Shown: positions 8,777 through 16,600 of the stretch, piece by piece
Numbering within the stretch: the first letter of the stretch is position 1
Layout of the letters: the number at the start of each line of letters is the position of its first letter
Assembly (NCBI RefSeq): GCF_937952055.1
Contig: NZ_CALFYO010000005.1
Span: 1-21,778 of the forward strand
DNA: 21,778 nt
Direction: 5' to 3'
Source of the DNA: an uncultured Piscinibacter sp.
GTDB taxonomy: Bacteria > Pseudomonadota > Gammaproteobacteria > Burkholderiales > Burkholderiaceae_C
Notes under the pieces: generated by a model
The model's input: only the letters and a program-made list of their open reading frames with translations
What the model was told of the DNA's origin: nothing
Database searches by the model: none
Made by a program: the position numbers and the translations under genes

Positions 8777-9556
8777 CTACTTCTTCTTCCAGACCATCCA
8801 CGGACAGTCGCCGCGGCCTTCCATGCGGTCGTACATGATCTTGTCGCGGAAGGTGTCCATCTGCTGCCAGAAGCCGCTGTAGCGGTTGACGTGCAGCTTG
8901 CGCTTGGCGATCAGACGGTCGAATGGCTTCTCGACGAGTTCGTCGCCCTCCTCGATGTGGTCGAAGATCTCCTTGCGCAGGCACATGAAGCCCGCGTTGA
9001 TCCAGAACTCGGTCTCGGCGATGCGGCCCATCGAGGTCACGGTGCCGTCATCCTCGGACTGCACGCAATGGAAGCTCTGCGAGGTGCGCACGGCCATGAT
9101 GCTGGCGATCGCCTCGCTGCGGCGGAACTGCTCGATGTGGTCGTTCAGCGGCAGGTCGGTCAGGCCATCCGCATAGTTGGCCATGAACTCGTTCTCGCCC
9201 TCGAGGTACTTGCGCACGCGCAGCAGGCGCTGGCCAAGATTGGCGTGCAGGCCGGTGTCGACGAAGGTGATGCGCCAGTCGTGGATGTCGCTCTGCATCA
9301 GTTCGATCTTGCGGCCGCCTTCGCTCATCGTGAAGTCGTTGGACAGCGTCTCGTCGTACTTGGTGAAGTACTCGCGAATCATGTCGCCGCGGTAGCCGAG
9401 GGCCAGGACGAAGTCCTTGTGGCCGAAGTGGGCGTAGTAGCGCATCAGGTGCCACACGATGGGCCGCACGCCGATGTTCACCAGCGGCTTGGGAATGGTG
9501 TCCGAATGCTCGCGCAGTCTGGTGCCCAGCCCGCCGCAGAAGAGAACGACCTTCAT
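8777..9556 (-). CDS. rfbF: glucose-1-phosphate cytidylyltransferase
   Basis: This 259-residue nucleotidyltransferase makes CDP-glucose from glucose-1-phosphate and CTP and is the entry enzyme of the operon's pathway. The N-terminus carries the nucleotide-binding signature CGGLGTRLREHS with IPKPLVNIG (residues 7-30). The segments VWHLMRYYAHFGHKDF and LALGYRGDMIREYF are diagnostic of RfbF. Length matches the roughly 257 residues of characterised members. The ATG at 9556 is chosen over an upstream in-frame ATG because it begins the conserved MKVVLFCGG, with AGGA 7 bases upstream. It lies 25 bases after the COG4091 gene and abuts the PIG-L gene. Confidence 0.95.
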   Translation of the reverse strand: MKVVLFCGGLGTRLREHSDTIPKPLVNIGVRPIVWHLMRYYAHFGHKDFVLALGYRGDMIREYFTKYDETLSNDFTMSEGGRKIELMQSDIHDWRITFVDTGLHANLGQRLLRVRKYLEGENEFMANYADGLTDLPLNDHIEQFRRSEAIASIMAVRTSQSFHCVQSEDDGTVTSMGRIAETEFWINAGFMCLRKEIFDHIEEGDELVEKPFDRLIAKRKLHVNRYSGFWQQMDTFRDKIMYDRMEGRGDCPWMVWKKK

Positions 9557-9581
9557 GAATTCATCCTGTGTGTGATTCTGT

Positions 9582-10871
9582 TCATGCTGCGACCGGGAAG
9601 CGCTGCGCCTGCTCGGCACGCAGCCGGTCGACCAGACGGCCGGCAGGCAGGCGCACGTCGCCGTAGCGGATCGGCTGATCCTTCGGCACGTCGCGCGTCA
9701 GCACGCAGTCCAGCGACACCGCAATCGGCACGAAGCTTTCCCTGGCGCAGACCTCGTAGCGCTCAACCAGGCCGTAGCAGGTGAAGCCGCCCATGCCGTC
9801 CAGGGTTTCGCCAGCCTTCAGGTCGCGCTTGGCGTAGGAAATGGTGTCGCACACCGGGGCCCCGCGCGGCGTGATGGTCGGATCGTTGAAGAGCACCGCG
9901 CGCGCCACCGAGTGCGGGATCTGCCAGGGCGGCAAGTGGTAGGGCGTGTAGAACATGTACAGCGGCCCGTTGCCCATCTTCAGGTAGGCCATCAACTTGC
10001 GCTTCTCGGGGTGGTCGTTGCGGCAGATCACGAACGCGCCTGTGTGCGGCGCCGCGCCGAGCGAGTAGTCGATCAGTCCTCCCGCGGCAAAGTCGTCGGG
10101 CGTGAACTGCGCCAGCATGTCGTTCACATGCGCGCAGGGATAGCCCTTCATGCCACGCACCTGCGGCACGAAGCCGGTGGCATTGCCCATGATCGCAGCC
10201 TCCAGCGCCAGCTTGGAGCCGTCGGCGAAGCAGGCCAGCACGGCCGGGTTCTGACCGAGCTTGTTGGCCAGTTCCGTCTGCGTCTGCGGATTGCGGTAGC
10301 GGTCGAGAAAGCCCTTCATCTGCCCCATCAGCACCGGCTCGTAACCCATGCTGTCAAGGAAGCGGTAGAGGTTCATGCCCACACCCGGTTCGTCGCCGTC
10401 GGTGTAGGAGACGACGACGCCGGCGCTGTCGGCGTAGGTCTTGAGGATGGGCCCCACCGAGGCATCGACCTCGGCACCGAGCATGATCACGTGCTTGCCC
10501 TGCCGCAGCGCCTCGTAGCAGACGCGCGTGCCGAACTCGACGTGGCCGGTGGACTCGATCACCGCGTCGACCATGCCGCACTCACAGACCACGGACGGAT
10601 CGTCGGTGACGGCCGGCTGGCCGGCCTCGATGGCCTGCTGCAATGCAGCGACGGAGGACACGCGCCGCACCGAAGGCACGCCGGCGCCGGCATAGGCGCG
10701 CTCGGCCTTCTCGACGGTGCGGTTCACGATTGCCACCAGCGACATGCCCTTCACCGCCGAAACGATCTGCAGCGCGATGCAGCGCGCCATGTAGCCGCCG
10801 CCCACGAGCGCGACCCGCACGGGCTTTCCGCTCGCAGCGCGTTGCGCCAGGACGGTGTCGACGATGATCAT
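9582..10871 (-). CDS. COG4091-type NAD(P)-dependent oxidoreductase with C-terminal SAF domain
   Basis: This 429-residue protein opens with MIIVDTVLAQRAASG followed by a Rossmann fold (VRVALVGGGYMARC, from about residue 18) and a family-typical long middle region (YTDGDEPGVGMN, GNATGFVPQVRGMKGY). A C-terminal SAF-like segment follows from about residue 360 (LDCVLTRDVPKDQPIRYGDV). This is the architecture of 'predicted homoserine dehydrogenase' COG4091, whose members often occur beside sugar genes and are poorly characterised. The ATG at 10871 is preferred over one at 10934 because GGAGG lies 4 bases upstream and the family N-terminus starts here. It is the first gene of the CDP-sugar operon, facing the divergent control region. 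Oxidation or reduction of the CDP-sugar or of a side-chain donor is inferred. Confidence 0.85.
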   Translation of the reverse strand: MIIVDTVLAQRAASGKPVRVALVGGGYMARCIALQIVSAVKGMSLVAIVNRTVEKAERAYAGAGVPSVRRVSSVAALQQAIEAGQPAVTDDPSVVCECGMVDAVIESTGHVEFGTRVCYEALRQGKHVIMLGAEVDASVGPILKTYADSAGVVVSYTDGDEPGVGMNLYRFLDSMGYEPVLMGQMKGFLDRYRNPQTQTELANKLGQNPAVLACFADGSKLALEAAIMGNATGFVPQVRGMKGYPCAHVNDMLAQFTPDDFAAGGLIDYSLGAAPHTGAFVICRNDHPEKRKLMAYLKMGNGPLYMFYTPYHLPPWQIPHSVARAVLFNDPTITPRGAPVCDTISYAKRDLKAGETLDGMGGFTCYGLVERYEVCARESFVPIAVSLDCVLTRDVPKDQPIRYGDVRLPAGRLVDRLRAEQAQRFPVAA

Positions 10872-11108
10872 GCGGCCTCCAGGTTCATTGCGAGCATGAT
10901 TATGGGTTCCGCCGTTCTCGTTGACGGCCACCATAACGTGATGAACACCCCGATTTCTGGGGGGTCGCCGTCAATCTTGCGAATGCCATTGCTACATTAG
11001 CGGCACCCGATCTCGGGCTGGTGCGGTCCGGCGTCCGCGGGCTGACGCGGGCATCGCGCACGAGCCGGATCAGCCCGTCAACTACTCCTTCCCCCGCCCA
11101 GTCAGTCG
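10872..11108. promoter_or_regulatory. divergent intergenic control region
   Basis: This 237-base gap separates the leftward CDP-sugar operon from the rightward GT2 operon and must hold promoters for both. On the plus strand TGCTACATT (10990-10998) fits an extended -10, but no good -35 lies 17 bases upstream. On the minus strand CATAAT (complement of the ATTATG at 10898-10903) is a weak -10 candidate. CCCC(7 bases)GGGG and the inverted repeat at 11003-11024 are further elements. Exact start sites cannot be fixed by eye. Confidence 0.5.
11003..11024. repeat. imperfect inverted repeat downstream of the putative rightward -10
   Basis: GCACCCGA (11003-11010) pairs with TCGGG...GGTGC (11013-11024), with a 2-base centre and a small bulge. 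The core CCCGATCTCGGG is an exact 12-base inverted repeat. It lies only a few bases after the TGCTACATT element, where a repressor site would block transcription, or it could form a 5' leader hairpin. Function is inferred from position only. Confidence 0.35.
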
Positions 11109-11996
11109 ATGGACCGCCAGCCGCCTCTCGTCACCGTCGGCATCCCCATCTACAACGGGGCGAAGCATCTCGAGAAGACCGCCGAGTCGCTGCTCGCGCA
11201 GACGCTCGGCGATTTCGAGTTGCTCATCGCAGACAACGCCTCGACCGACCGCACGCCCGAGATCTGCGCGGCGCTGGCGCACCGCGATCCGCGTGTCCGC
11301 ATCATCCGCCACGCCACCAACATCGGCGCGCCACGCAACTGGAACTGTCTCGTCCATGAAGCACGCGGCCGCTACTTCAAGTGGGCATCGGCGAACGACC
11401 GTTGTTCACCGCTGCTGCTCGAGCGCTGCGTGCAGGCCCTGGAAGCCGACCCCGGCGCCGTGTTGAGCTATGGACACACCCAGCTGACCGACGAGAACGA
11501 TCAGCCCATCGAGGTCTATGCCGGCGACATCGACGTGCGGATGGAGCGGCCGAGCGAGCGCTTCGCCATCGTCTGCCAACGCATGAACCTGAACAACGCC
11601 ATGTGCGGCGTGGTCCGCACCGACGTGCTTCGCAAGACCGGCCTGGACCGCCTCTATCCCTCCGGAGACATGGCGCTGACCTCTGAACTGGCGCTGCACG
11701 GACGCATACTGCTGCTGCCCGACGTGCTGCTGTACCGTCGGCACGCGCCGGGCAGTTTCACCTCCCTGCTCGACCCGCTTCAGATCCAGCGCATGTACGA
11801 CCCGGGGGCGCAGCGGCCAATGAAGCTGATCCGCAGCCGACGCCACCTCGACAACATGGCCTGCATCGCACGCGCACCCATCGACTGGACGGAGAAGTTT
11901 CGCGCGGCGGGCACGGCATTGCGGTTGATGGCCTGGGATCGCCGACGTCTCTGGAACGAGTTGCGCGCGCTGGCCGGCCTGCAGACGACCGGATGA
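11109..11996 (+). CDS. GT2 family glycosyltransferase
   Basis: This cytosolic or membrane-associated glycosyltransferase of 295 residues has a GT-A fold. It opens with VTVGIPIYNGAKHL (8-21), then DFELLIADNASTDRT (35-49), the classic nucleotide-sugar binding region of GT2. GRYFKWASAND (87-97) stands where the DxD metal motif is expected; here it reads Ala-Asn-Asp, so only the last Asp is kept. The remainder, about 200 residues, sets acceptor specificity and shows no extra domain. It is the first gene of a three-gene operon and its stop overlaps the next start by ATGA. No clear ribosome binding site precedes 11109. The donor could be the CDP-sugar made by the divergent operon, but GT2 sequence alone does not tell the donor. 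Confidence 0.9.
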   Translation: MDRQPPLVTVGIPIYNGAKHLEKTAESLLAQTLGDFELLIADNASTDRTPEICAALAHRDPRVRIIRHATNIGAPRNWNCLVHEARGRYFKWASANDRCSPLLLERCVQALEADPGAVLSYGHTQLTDENDQPIEVYAGDIDVRMERPSERFAIVCQRMNLNNAMCGVVRTDVLRKTGLDRLYPSGDMALTSELALHGRILLLPDVLLYRRHAPGSFTSLLDPLQIQRMYDPGAQRPMKLIRSRRHLDNMACIARAPIDWTEKFRAAGTALRLMAWDRRRLWNELRALAGLQTTG

Positions 11997-13237
11997 TGTC
12001 GGCCGCACGCACGGGCGCGGGCACGGGGCCCGTTCGCATCGGCCTGCTCGGCATGTACGCGAGCGCGAACCTGGGCGACACGGCGATCCAGCAGGCCGTG
12101 ATGGCCGGCCTGCAGGCCCGGCGACCGGACCTCGAGTTCGTCGCCATCTGCACGGCACCGGAAGACGCCGCGAGCACCTTCGGATTGCGCGCTCACCACA
12201 TCTCCGGATTCGGCAGGATGGTGAGCCCGGGCCAGGGAATGTCAGCTCCAGCCGCGTCGCCTTCTGCATGGGAGCGCGCCCCACGACCGCTGAACCTGGC
12301 AGCCGCGGCTTGGCGGATCGACCGCCTGATGCGGGAGATCGACATGTTGCTCGTCTCCGGAAGCGGCCAGATCGACGACTTCTGGGGTGGCCCCTGGGAA
12401 CAGCCCTTCCGTCTGAGGGCCTGGGCCGGCGCGGCGCGACGTCAGCAGAAGCCGGTGGCATTCTTCGGCGTGGGCGTGGACCAGTTGCTGACCCGTTCCG
12501 GGGCATGGCTGGCCACTTCGGCCTTGAGCCTGGCCGACTTCCGCGTCCTGCGCGATTCGGGCTCGCTCGACGCGCTGCGCCGGCTGGGCTTCCGGCACGC
12601 ATGCGATGTCTGTCCCGATCCGGCTTTTCATCTGACGGCGCCGTCCCGAGCCGGCGGAGACGGCGAACCGCCCTTCGTCGTGCTCAGCCCGATCGTTCGC
12701 AACGCCTGGCCGGGCGCTGCCGACGCCGCCTATGCGAACTACCTGCATTGCCTGGCGGCCACAGCCGATCACCTGCTGGGCAAGGGCCTGCACGTGCGCT
12801 TCGTCTGTTCGCAGACACGCATGGACCCACCGGTGATCGCCGCGGTGCGCGCGCGCATGCGGTGCGACCCGGCGCTCACCAGCGACTACACCCCTCGCAC
12901 GGTGGATGACTACATGCGCGCGACGCAGGGTGCGGAGCTCGTCGTCGCGTCGCGTCTGCATGCGCTGATCCTGGCGATGGTGGCCGGCGCGCCGGTGGTG
13001 GCCACCTCCTACGCGCGCAAGGTGACGCAGCAAATGACCGACGCCGGACTCGCCGCGCAATGCCTGGAGATCCAGAACCTCGAGCAGCTGCGCCTGATCG
13101 AGCTGATCGACGAGTCGCTCGTCGACCTGCCGCGGCAACGCTCGCAGCTCGCCGCCACGGCGTCCCGCTTCAGGTCCGAGGTGGACCAGCGCATCGAGCG
13201 ACTTGCCGCTCTCGTACCGGCGCGGATCGACGCATGA
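11993..13237 (+). CDS. polysaccharide pyruvyl transferase family protein
   Basis: This 414-residue protein fits the polysaccharide pyruvyl transferase family (PF04230; CsaB/WcaK type), which transfers a ketal pyruvate from phosphoenolpyruvate to a sugar. The N-terminal Gly-rich strand-loop RIGLLGMYASANLGDTAIQ (about 15-33) is the family hallmark ('NxGD'). A middle segment VSGSGQIDDFWGG and the late ASRLHALILAMVAGAPVV (from residue 319, with SRLHA at 320-324) match the second nucleotide-binding-like half. It overlaps the GT2 gene and the lipoprotein gene by 4 bases each (ATGA), so the three are coupled. Pyruvylation would add negative charge to the polymer. Some members of the family are not pyruvyl transferases, so the exact reaction is not certain. 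Confidence 0.87.
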   Translation: MMSAARTGAGTGPVRIGLLGMYASANLGDTAIQQAVMAGLQARRPDLEFVAICTAPEDAASTFGLRAHHISGFGRMVSPGQGMSAPAASPSAWERAPRPLNLAAAAWRIDRLMREIDMLLVSGSGQIDDFWGGPWEQPFRLRAWAGAARRQQKPVAFFGVGVDQLLTRSGAWLATSALSLADFRVLRDSGSLDALRRLGFRHACDVCPDPAFHLTAPSRAGGDGEPPFVVLSPIVRNAWPGAADAAYANYLHCLAATADHLLGKGLHVRFVCSQTRMDPPVIAAVRARMRCDPALTSDYTPRTVDDYMRATQGAELVVASRLHALILAMVAGAPVVATSYARKVTQQMTDAGLAAQCLEIQNLEQLRLIELIDESLVDLPRQRSQLAATASRFRSEVDQRIERLAALVPARIDA

Positions 13238-14667
13238 CGCGAGGACCGACCCGCCGGCAACTCGCGCTGGCGGCGTTGGCCGCCGGCGCCGGCGCCGGGC
13301 TGCTCGGCTGTCAGCGCGACGACGGTGTGCCGCGCAGGCCGATGCCCCCGGCGCCGCGCGATCTTGAGCCGGTGCCGCCGGCGCCGCCGGGATCGCTGTT
13401 CCCGCTGCAGGTCCGCTCCGGCACGAGGCACCTGCTGGACGCGCAGGGGAGCCCCTTTCTGCTGCAGGGCGACAGCGTCTGGTCACTGCTCGCGCAGTTG
13501 CGCCGCGAGGAAATCGACTTCTACCTGGCGGACCGCAAGGCGCGGGGCTACAACGCCATCCTCGTCAATCTGATCGAGAGCCATTTCTCGGACCACCCGC
13601 CGCGCAACGGAGAGGGCCAGGTGCCCTTCCTGTCGCCGCGAAGCTTCGGCACCGTGTCCGAATACCTGCGACGCGTCGACTTCGAGACGCCCAACCCGGT
13701 CTATCTCGAGCTCTTCGACCACTTGCTGGAGCAGGCCGCGCAGGCGGGCATCCTCGTCATGGTGGCACCCTGTTATGCCGGCTACGAAGGCGGCGAGCAG
13801 GGTTGGTGGGAGGCAATGCAGCGCAATGGGCCGGACAAGCTGCGCTCCTGGGGGCGTTACCTCGGACATCGCTACCGTGGCCACCGCAACCTTCTCTGGG
13901 TGCACGGCGGCGACTACAACGTCCCCGATCGTTCTCTCGTGCACGCACTCGCCGATGGCATTCGCGAGTACGACGCGTCCAGTCTGCACACCTACCACGG
14001 CAGTCGCGGGACCGGGGCGCACGACTGGATGGGGAGTGCGTCGTGGCTGAACCTCGGCAACGTGTACACCGGTGCCGTGGTGGCCGACGCCGCGTTGAAG
14101 TACCGAAGCATGTACGGCGATGTCCCGTTCGTCCTCCTCGAGGCGTTCTACGAGGACTATCCAAGCGCCCCTCGCGATCCGCGGTTGATCCGCACGCAGG
14201 CGTATCAGGCCTTGCTGTGCGGGGCCTGCGGCCAACTCTCGGGCCACGACGACCTGTGGCAGTTCAGGCCGAATTGGAAAGAGGCGCTCGGGTCCGCCAC
14301 GGCGACCAGCATGACGCAGCTTGCGGGTCTGTTCTCGCGACTTCCCTGGTGGATGCTGCAGCCACGAACCGCGAACGCGCTCTTGCGCTCGTCCGTAGGC
14401 TCCGGGCTTGACCGCACGGTAGCGGCAATCTCTGAGGATGGGCGGTTGGCCCTGGTCTATTCGCCGACTCCGCTGCCCCTGGAACTGAACACTGCCGCGC
14501 TGCGCGGCGGCCGATACCGCACACACTGGATGGACCCGAGCAATGGTCAGTGGCAGGTCGGCGCAACTGAGTCAGCGCCCGACTCTGCGCTTCTACGGAT
14601 TATGCCGCCGAACGTCAACGCGGCCGGTGCAAGCGACTGGGTGCTACGAATCGAAGCGGCCGACTGA
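13234..14667 (+). CDS. GH140-like (DUF4038) lipoprotein 3, Tat-type signal, no long linker
   Basis: This 477-residue protein is a diverged homologue of the two lipoproteins at 1645-5059. The start at 13234 overlaps the upstream stop (ATGA) and directly yields a signal peptide with TRRQLALAALAAG (6-18) and lipobox LLGC (Cys26). The twin arginine followed by a hydrophobic run suggests Tat export of a lipoprotein. Only a short Pro-rich spacer (about 32-53) precedes the barrel. The DUF4038/GH140 domain spans about 56-395, with Asp227 (HGGDYN) and Glu303 (VLLEAFYED) matching the candidate catalytic pair of the paralogues. A C-terminal PF12904-like domain follows (WMDPSNGQW). An earlier in-frame ATG at 13060 lies inside the pyruvyl transferase gene and would remove the signal peptide from the N-terminus, so it was rejected. 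Its operon with a glycosyltransferase suggests a job on the same polymer. Confidence 0.88.
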   Translation: MTRGPTRRQLALAALAAGAGAGLLGCQRDDGVPRRPMPPAPRDLEPVPPAPPGSLFPLQVRSGTRHLLDAQGSPFLLQGDSVWSLLAQLRREEIDFYLADRKARGYNAILVNLIESHFSDHPPRNGEGQVPFLSPRSFGTVSEYLRRVDFETPNPVYLELFDHLLEQAAQAGILVMVAPCYAGYEGGEQGWWEAMQRNGPDKLRSWGRYLGHRYRGHRNLLWVHGGDYNVPDRSLVHALADGIREYDASSLHTYHGSRGTGAHDWMGSASWLNLGNVYTGAVVADAALKYRSMYGDVPFVLLEAFYEDYPSAPRDPRLIRTQAYQALLCGACGQLSGHDDLWQFRPNWKEALGSATATSMTQLAGLFSRLPWWMLQPRTANALLRSSVGSGLDRTVAAISEDGRLALVYSPTPLPLELNTAALRGGRYRTHWMDPSNGQWQVGATESAPDSALLRIMPPNVNAAGASDWVLRIEAAD

Positions 14668-14723
14668 ACCTGGCCGTCAGCGCCACGTCCCGCAGAGAGA
14701 CGTCTCAGGTGGACTCTGCTCGC

Positions 14724-14750
14724 CGCGACAGGGACTCATTCTCAGTCGCG
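14724..14750. terminator. weak hairpin between convergent genes
   Basis: CGCGAC (14724-14729) and GTCGCG (14745-14750) are exact reverse complements with a 15-base loop, in the 103-base gap between the converging stops at 14667 and 14771. A separate 10-base palindrome GAGACGTCTC lies at 14697-14706. Neither has a T-tract, so intrinsic termination is weakly supported. The location is the main argument. Confidence 0.2.
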
Positions 14751-14770
14751 ATGCCACGCCTCCCGGATGC

Positions 14771-16600
14771 TCAGATGCGCCGCGAGTCCAGCCACAGCCC
14801 GAGCATCATCAGGATCCAGACCATTGTCCCGTAGTAGCCAGGGTGCTCAGGCAGCTTGCGCTTCATCAGGTCATCAATGAAACCTGCACGCACCATGCCA
14901 CGCGGCCGCAGAAGGTCGATAGCCTGCATCGCCAGATTGCGCAGCGGTGCGTGGTTGACGAGCCAGTGACCGACCGGAAGCCCGAATCCGTGCTTCTGTT
15001 TGGCGATGATCTGCGACGGCAGGAAGTCGGACAACGCCTGCTTGAAGAACCATCGCAGCGCCGTTCCCCGAAGCTTCATGTCGGAGGGCAGATCACTCGA
15101 GAATTCGATCAGCCGATCGTCCAGCAGCGGGAAGGTGACGTCAACACCGGCGAGGCGGCACATATGGGTGACCTTGGGCAAGTCGCCATCGGCGAGGATG
15201 AAGCGCAGGTCGATGCCCAGCATCTGATTGATGAGACTGGCCTGCGAGAAAGGACCGAAGGCCTCCACCATCAGTGCGCGGGGGTGCTCCGTGTCGATGC
15301 CCGCCAGGAAGTCCTCATCTAATACTTCTCCGACGCCCAGGTGCTGAAGCAGGTTGTAGGACTCGTAGCGCCGCGGCATCGACGGCCGAGCCTGCTCAAC
15401 GTAGCTGCGCAGCTTGCGCATCGGCGCAATGTGCTGGATGCCGGGCATCGACGTCAACGCCGGTTCGATCAAGCCTCCGCGCAGGAGCTCCGGCACGCGG
15501 TGGTAAAGACTCAACAGGTACTGCTTCGCGTAGCGCTCGTTGCCGCCGAACAGTTCGTCGCCACCGTCGCCGGCAAGCAGGCGCCGGATGCCGTGGTCAT
15601 GCGCGAGCTTGGCGCAATAGTAGGTAGGGACTGCGGAAGAATTTCCGAACGGCTGGTCGTACGAAGTCGCAATCTTCGGTACGGCGGAAACCACGTCCTG
15701 GGGTGTGACGAAGTACTCGTGATGCGAACTGCCGAAGTGCTTGGCGGCGATCCTCGCATAGCCGGTCTCGTCGTAGCCCGCCACATCGAAACCTATCGAG
15801 AACGACTCGGCGGGCATGCCGCTTACGCGCCCGAGCATGCCCGTCACGGTCGAGCTGTCGGTGCCGCCGGAGAGAAAGGAGCCGCAACTCCGCGTGTCAG
15901 CAGCGTCGCGCACCGAGCACTCGAGAATCGACATGAAGCGCTGCTTCAATGCGTCGACCCCGACGCGCGCACCCTCGCTGAACCTCATCGTCCAGTACGG
16001 CTGCGGTTCCGACACGGTCTGCGGATCGAATTCGAGACAGTGACCGGGAGACAGTCGCAGACAGTCCTTGTAGATGGTCTGTGGCCCCGGCACCACGTGA
16101 TAGTAGAGATAGTCGTACAGGGCCTGTGGCGACAGCGTGCGCTGCACGTCAGGATGGCCGCCCAGCAGGTCCAGAGAAGTGCCGAACACGAGCTGGCCTG
16201 ATGCCCACGTGTACACGAGGTGGTGGACACCGATACGGTCGATCGCCAGCAGGCCGCGGCGGCTACGCCGGTCGAACGCGGCAAGTGCAAAGTCGCCAGC
16301 CAGCCCCTCCAGGGCTGATTTGCCCTGTGCGCGCAGTCGCCGTGCGAGTTCCCCGAGCGGCAGCGTGCCCGCACCGGACGAATCGGCGAACCTGGGGTGA
16401 CCGGCGACGATCAACTGGTACTCGTCTTCATCGTGCCACTGCGGTCTTGCCGTCGAGCCGAACATAGCGAGCGCCGCATTCGCATCCCAACGTCGCATCG
16501 GCGCGTCGAGCGGCAGTCGATGGGCGGCTAGCATTGCATCGACCCGGGCTTCGGATCGGTCGAGGGAGTCTTTCGAGAACCAACCGCAGAAACCTGACAT
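14771..16600 (-). CDS. asparagine-synthase-like amidotransferase with degenerate glutaminase domain
   Basis: This 609-residue protein has the two-part layout of AsnB. The C-terminal synthetase half is intact: the ATP pyrophosphatase loop SGGTDSS (244-250), LLAGDGGDELFGGNERY, and the late KQKHGFGLPVGHW with conserved lysines. The N-terminal Ntn half (about 1-190) is altered: it begins MSGFCGW, so the catalytic Cys2 is Ser (codon TCA), and the NGEIYN-type glutamine-binding segment is not recognisable. The start is firm, with GAGGATG next to the ATG and no in-frame alternative. Glutaminase activity is therefore doubtful; the protein may use free ammonia or another amine, as lasso-cyclase and beta-lactam-synthetase relatives do. 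AsnB-like genes in polysaccharide loci are thought to amidate uronic acids. It has its own 225-base upstream gap. Confidence 0.9.
   Translation of the reverse strand: MSGFCGWFSKDSLDRSEARVDAMLAAHRLPLDAPMRRWDANAALAMFGSTARPQWHDEDEYQLIVAGHPRFADSSGAGTLPLGELARRLRAQGKSALEGLAGDFALAAFDRRSRRGLLAIDRIGVHHLVYTWASGQLVFGTSLDLLGGHPDVQRTLSPQALYDYLYYHVVPGPQTIYKDCLRLSPGHCLEFDPQTVSEPQPYWTMRFSEGARVGVDALKQRFMSILECSVRDAADTRSCGSFLSGGTDSSTVTGMLGRVSGMPAESFSIGFDVAGYDETGYARIAAKHFGSSHHEYFVTPQDVVSAVPKIATSYDQPFGNSSAVPTYYCAKLAHDHGIRRLLAGDGGDELFGGNERYAKQYLLSLYHRVPELLRGGLIEPALTSMPGIQHIAPMRKLRSYVEQARPSMPRRYESYNLLQHLGVGEVLDEDFLAGIDTEHPRALMVEAFGPFSQASLINQMLGIDLRFILADGDLPKVTHMCRLAGVDVTFPLLDDRLIEFSSDLPSDMKLRGTALRWFFKQALSDFLPSQIIAKQKHGFGLPVGHWLVNHAPLRNLAMQAIDLLRPRGMVRAGFIDDLMKRKLPEHPGYYGTMVWILMMLGLWLDSRRI

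Noticed and set aside
10872..10934. N-terminal extension of the COG4091 protein from an ATG at 10934
   Set aside because: The extra 21 residues are unlike the family and no ribosome binding site precedes that ATG, whereas GGAGG stands before the ATG at 10871.
5534..11000. Long plus-strand open frames antisense to the CDP-sugar operon
   Set aside because: All are covered by minus-strand genes with clear family motifs (RfbG, HemL-like, PIG-L, RfbF, COG4091). The antisense products show no recognisable domain.
13060..13233. Upstream in-frame start for the third GH140-like protein
   Set aside because: It would lie inside the pyruvyl transferase gene and bury the twin-arginine signal and lipobox 58 residues from the N-terminus. 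The ATGA junction at 13234 is the natural start.
14697..14706. GAGACGTCTC palindrome as a terminator or attachment site
   Set aside because: A 10-base perfect palindrome without loop or T-tract cannot form a useful hairpin. No integrase or duplicated flank is present.
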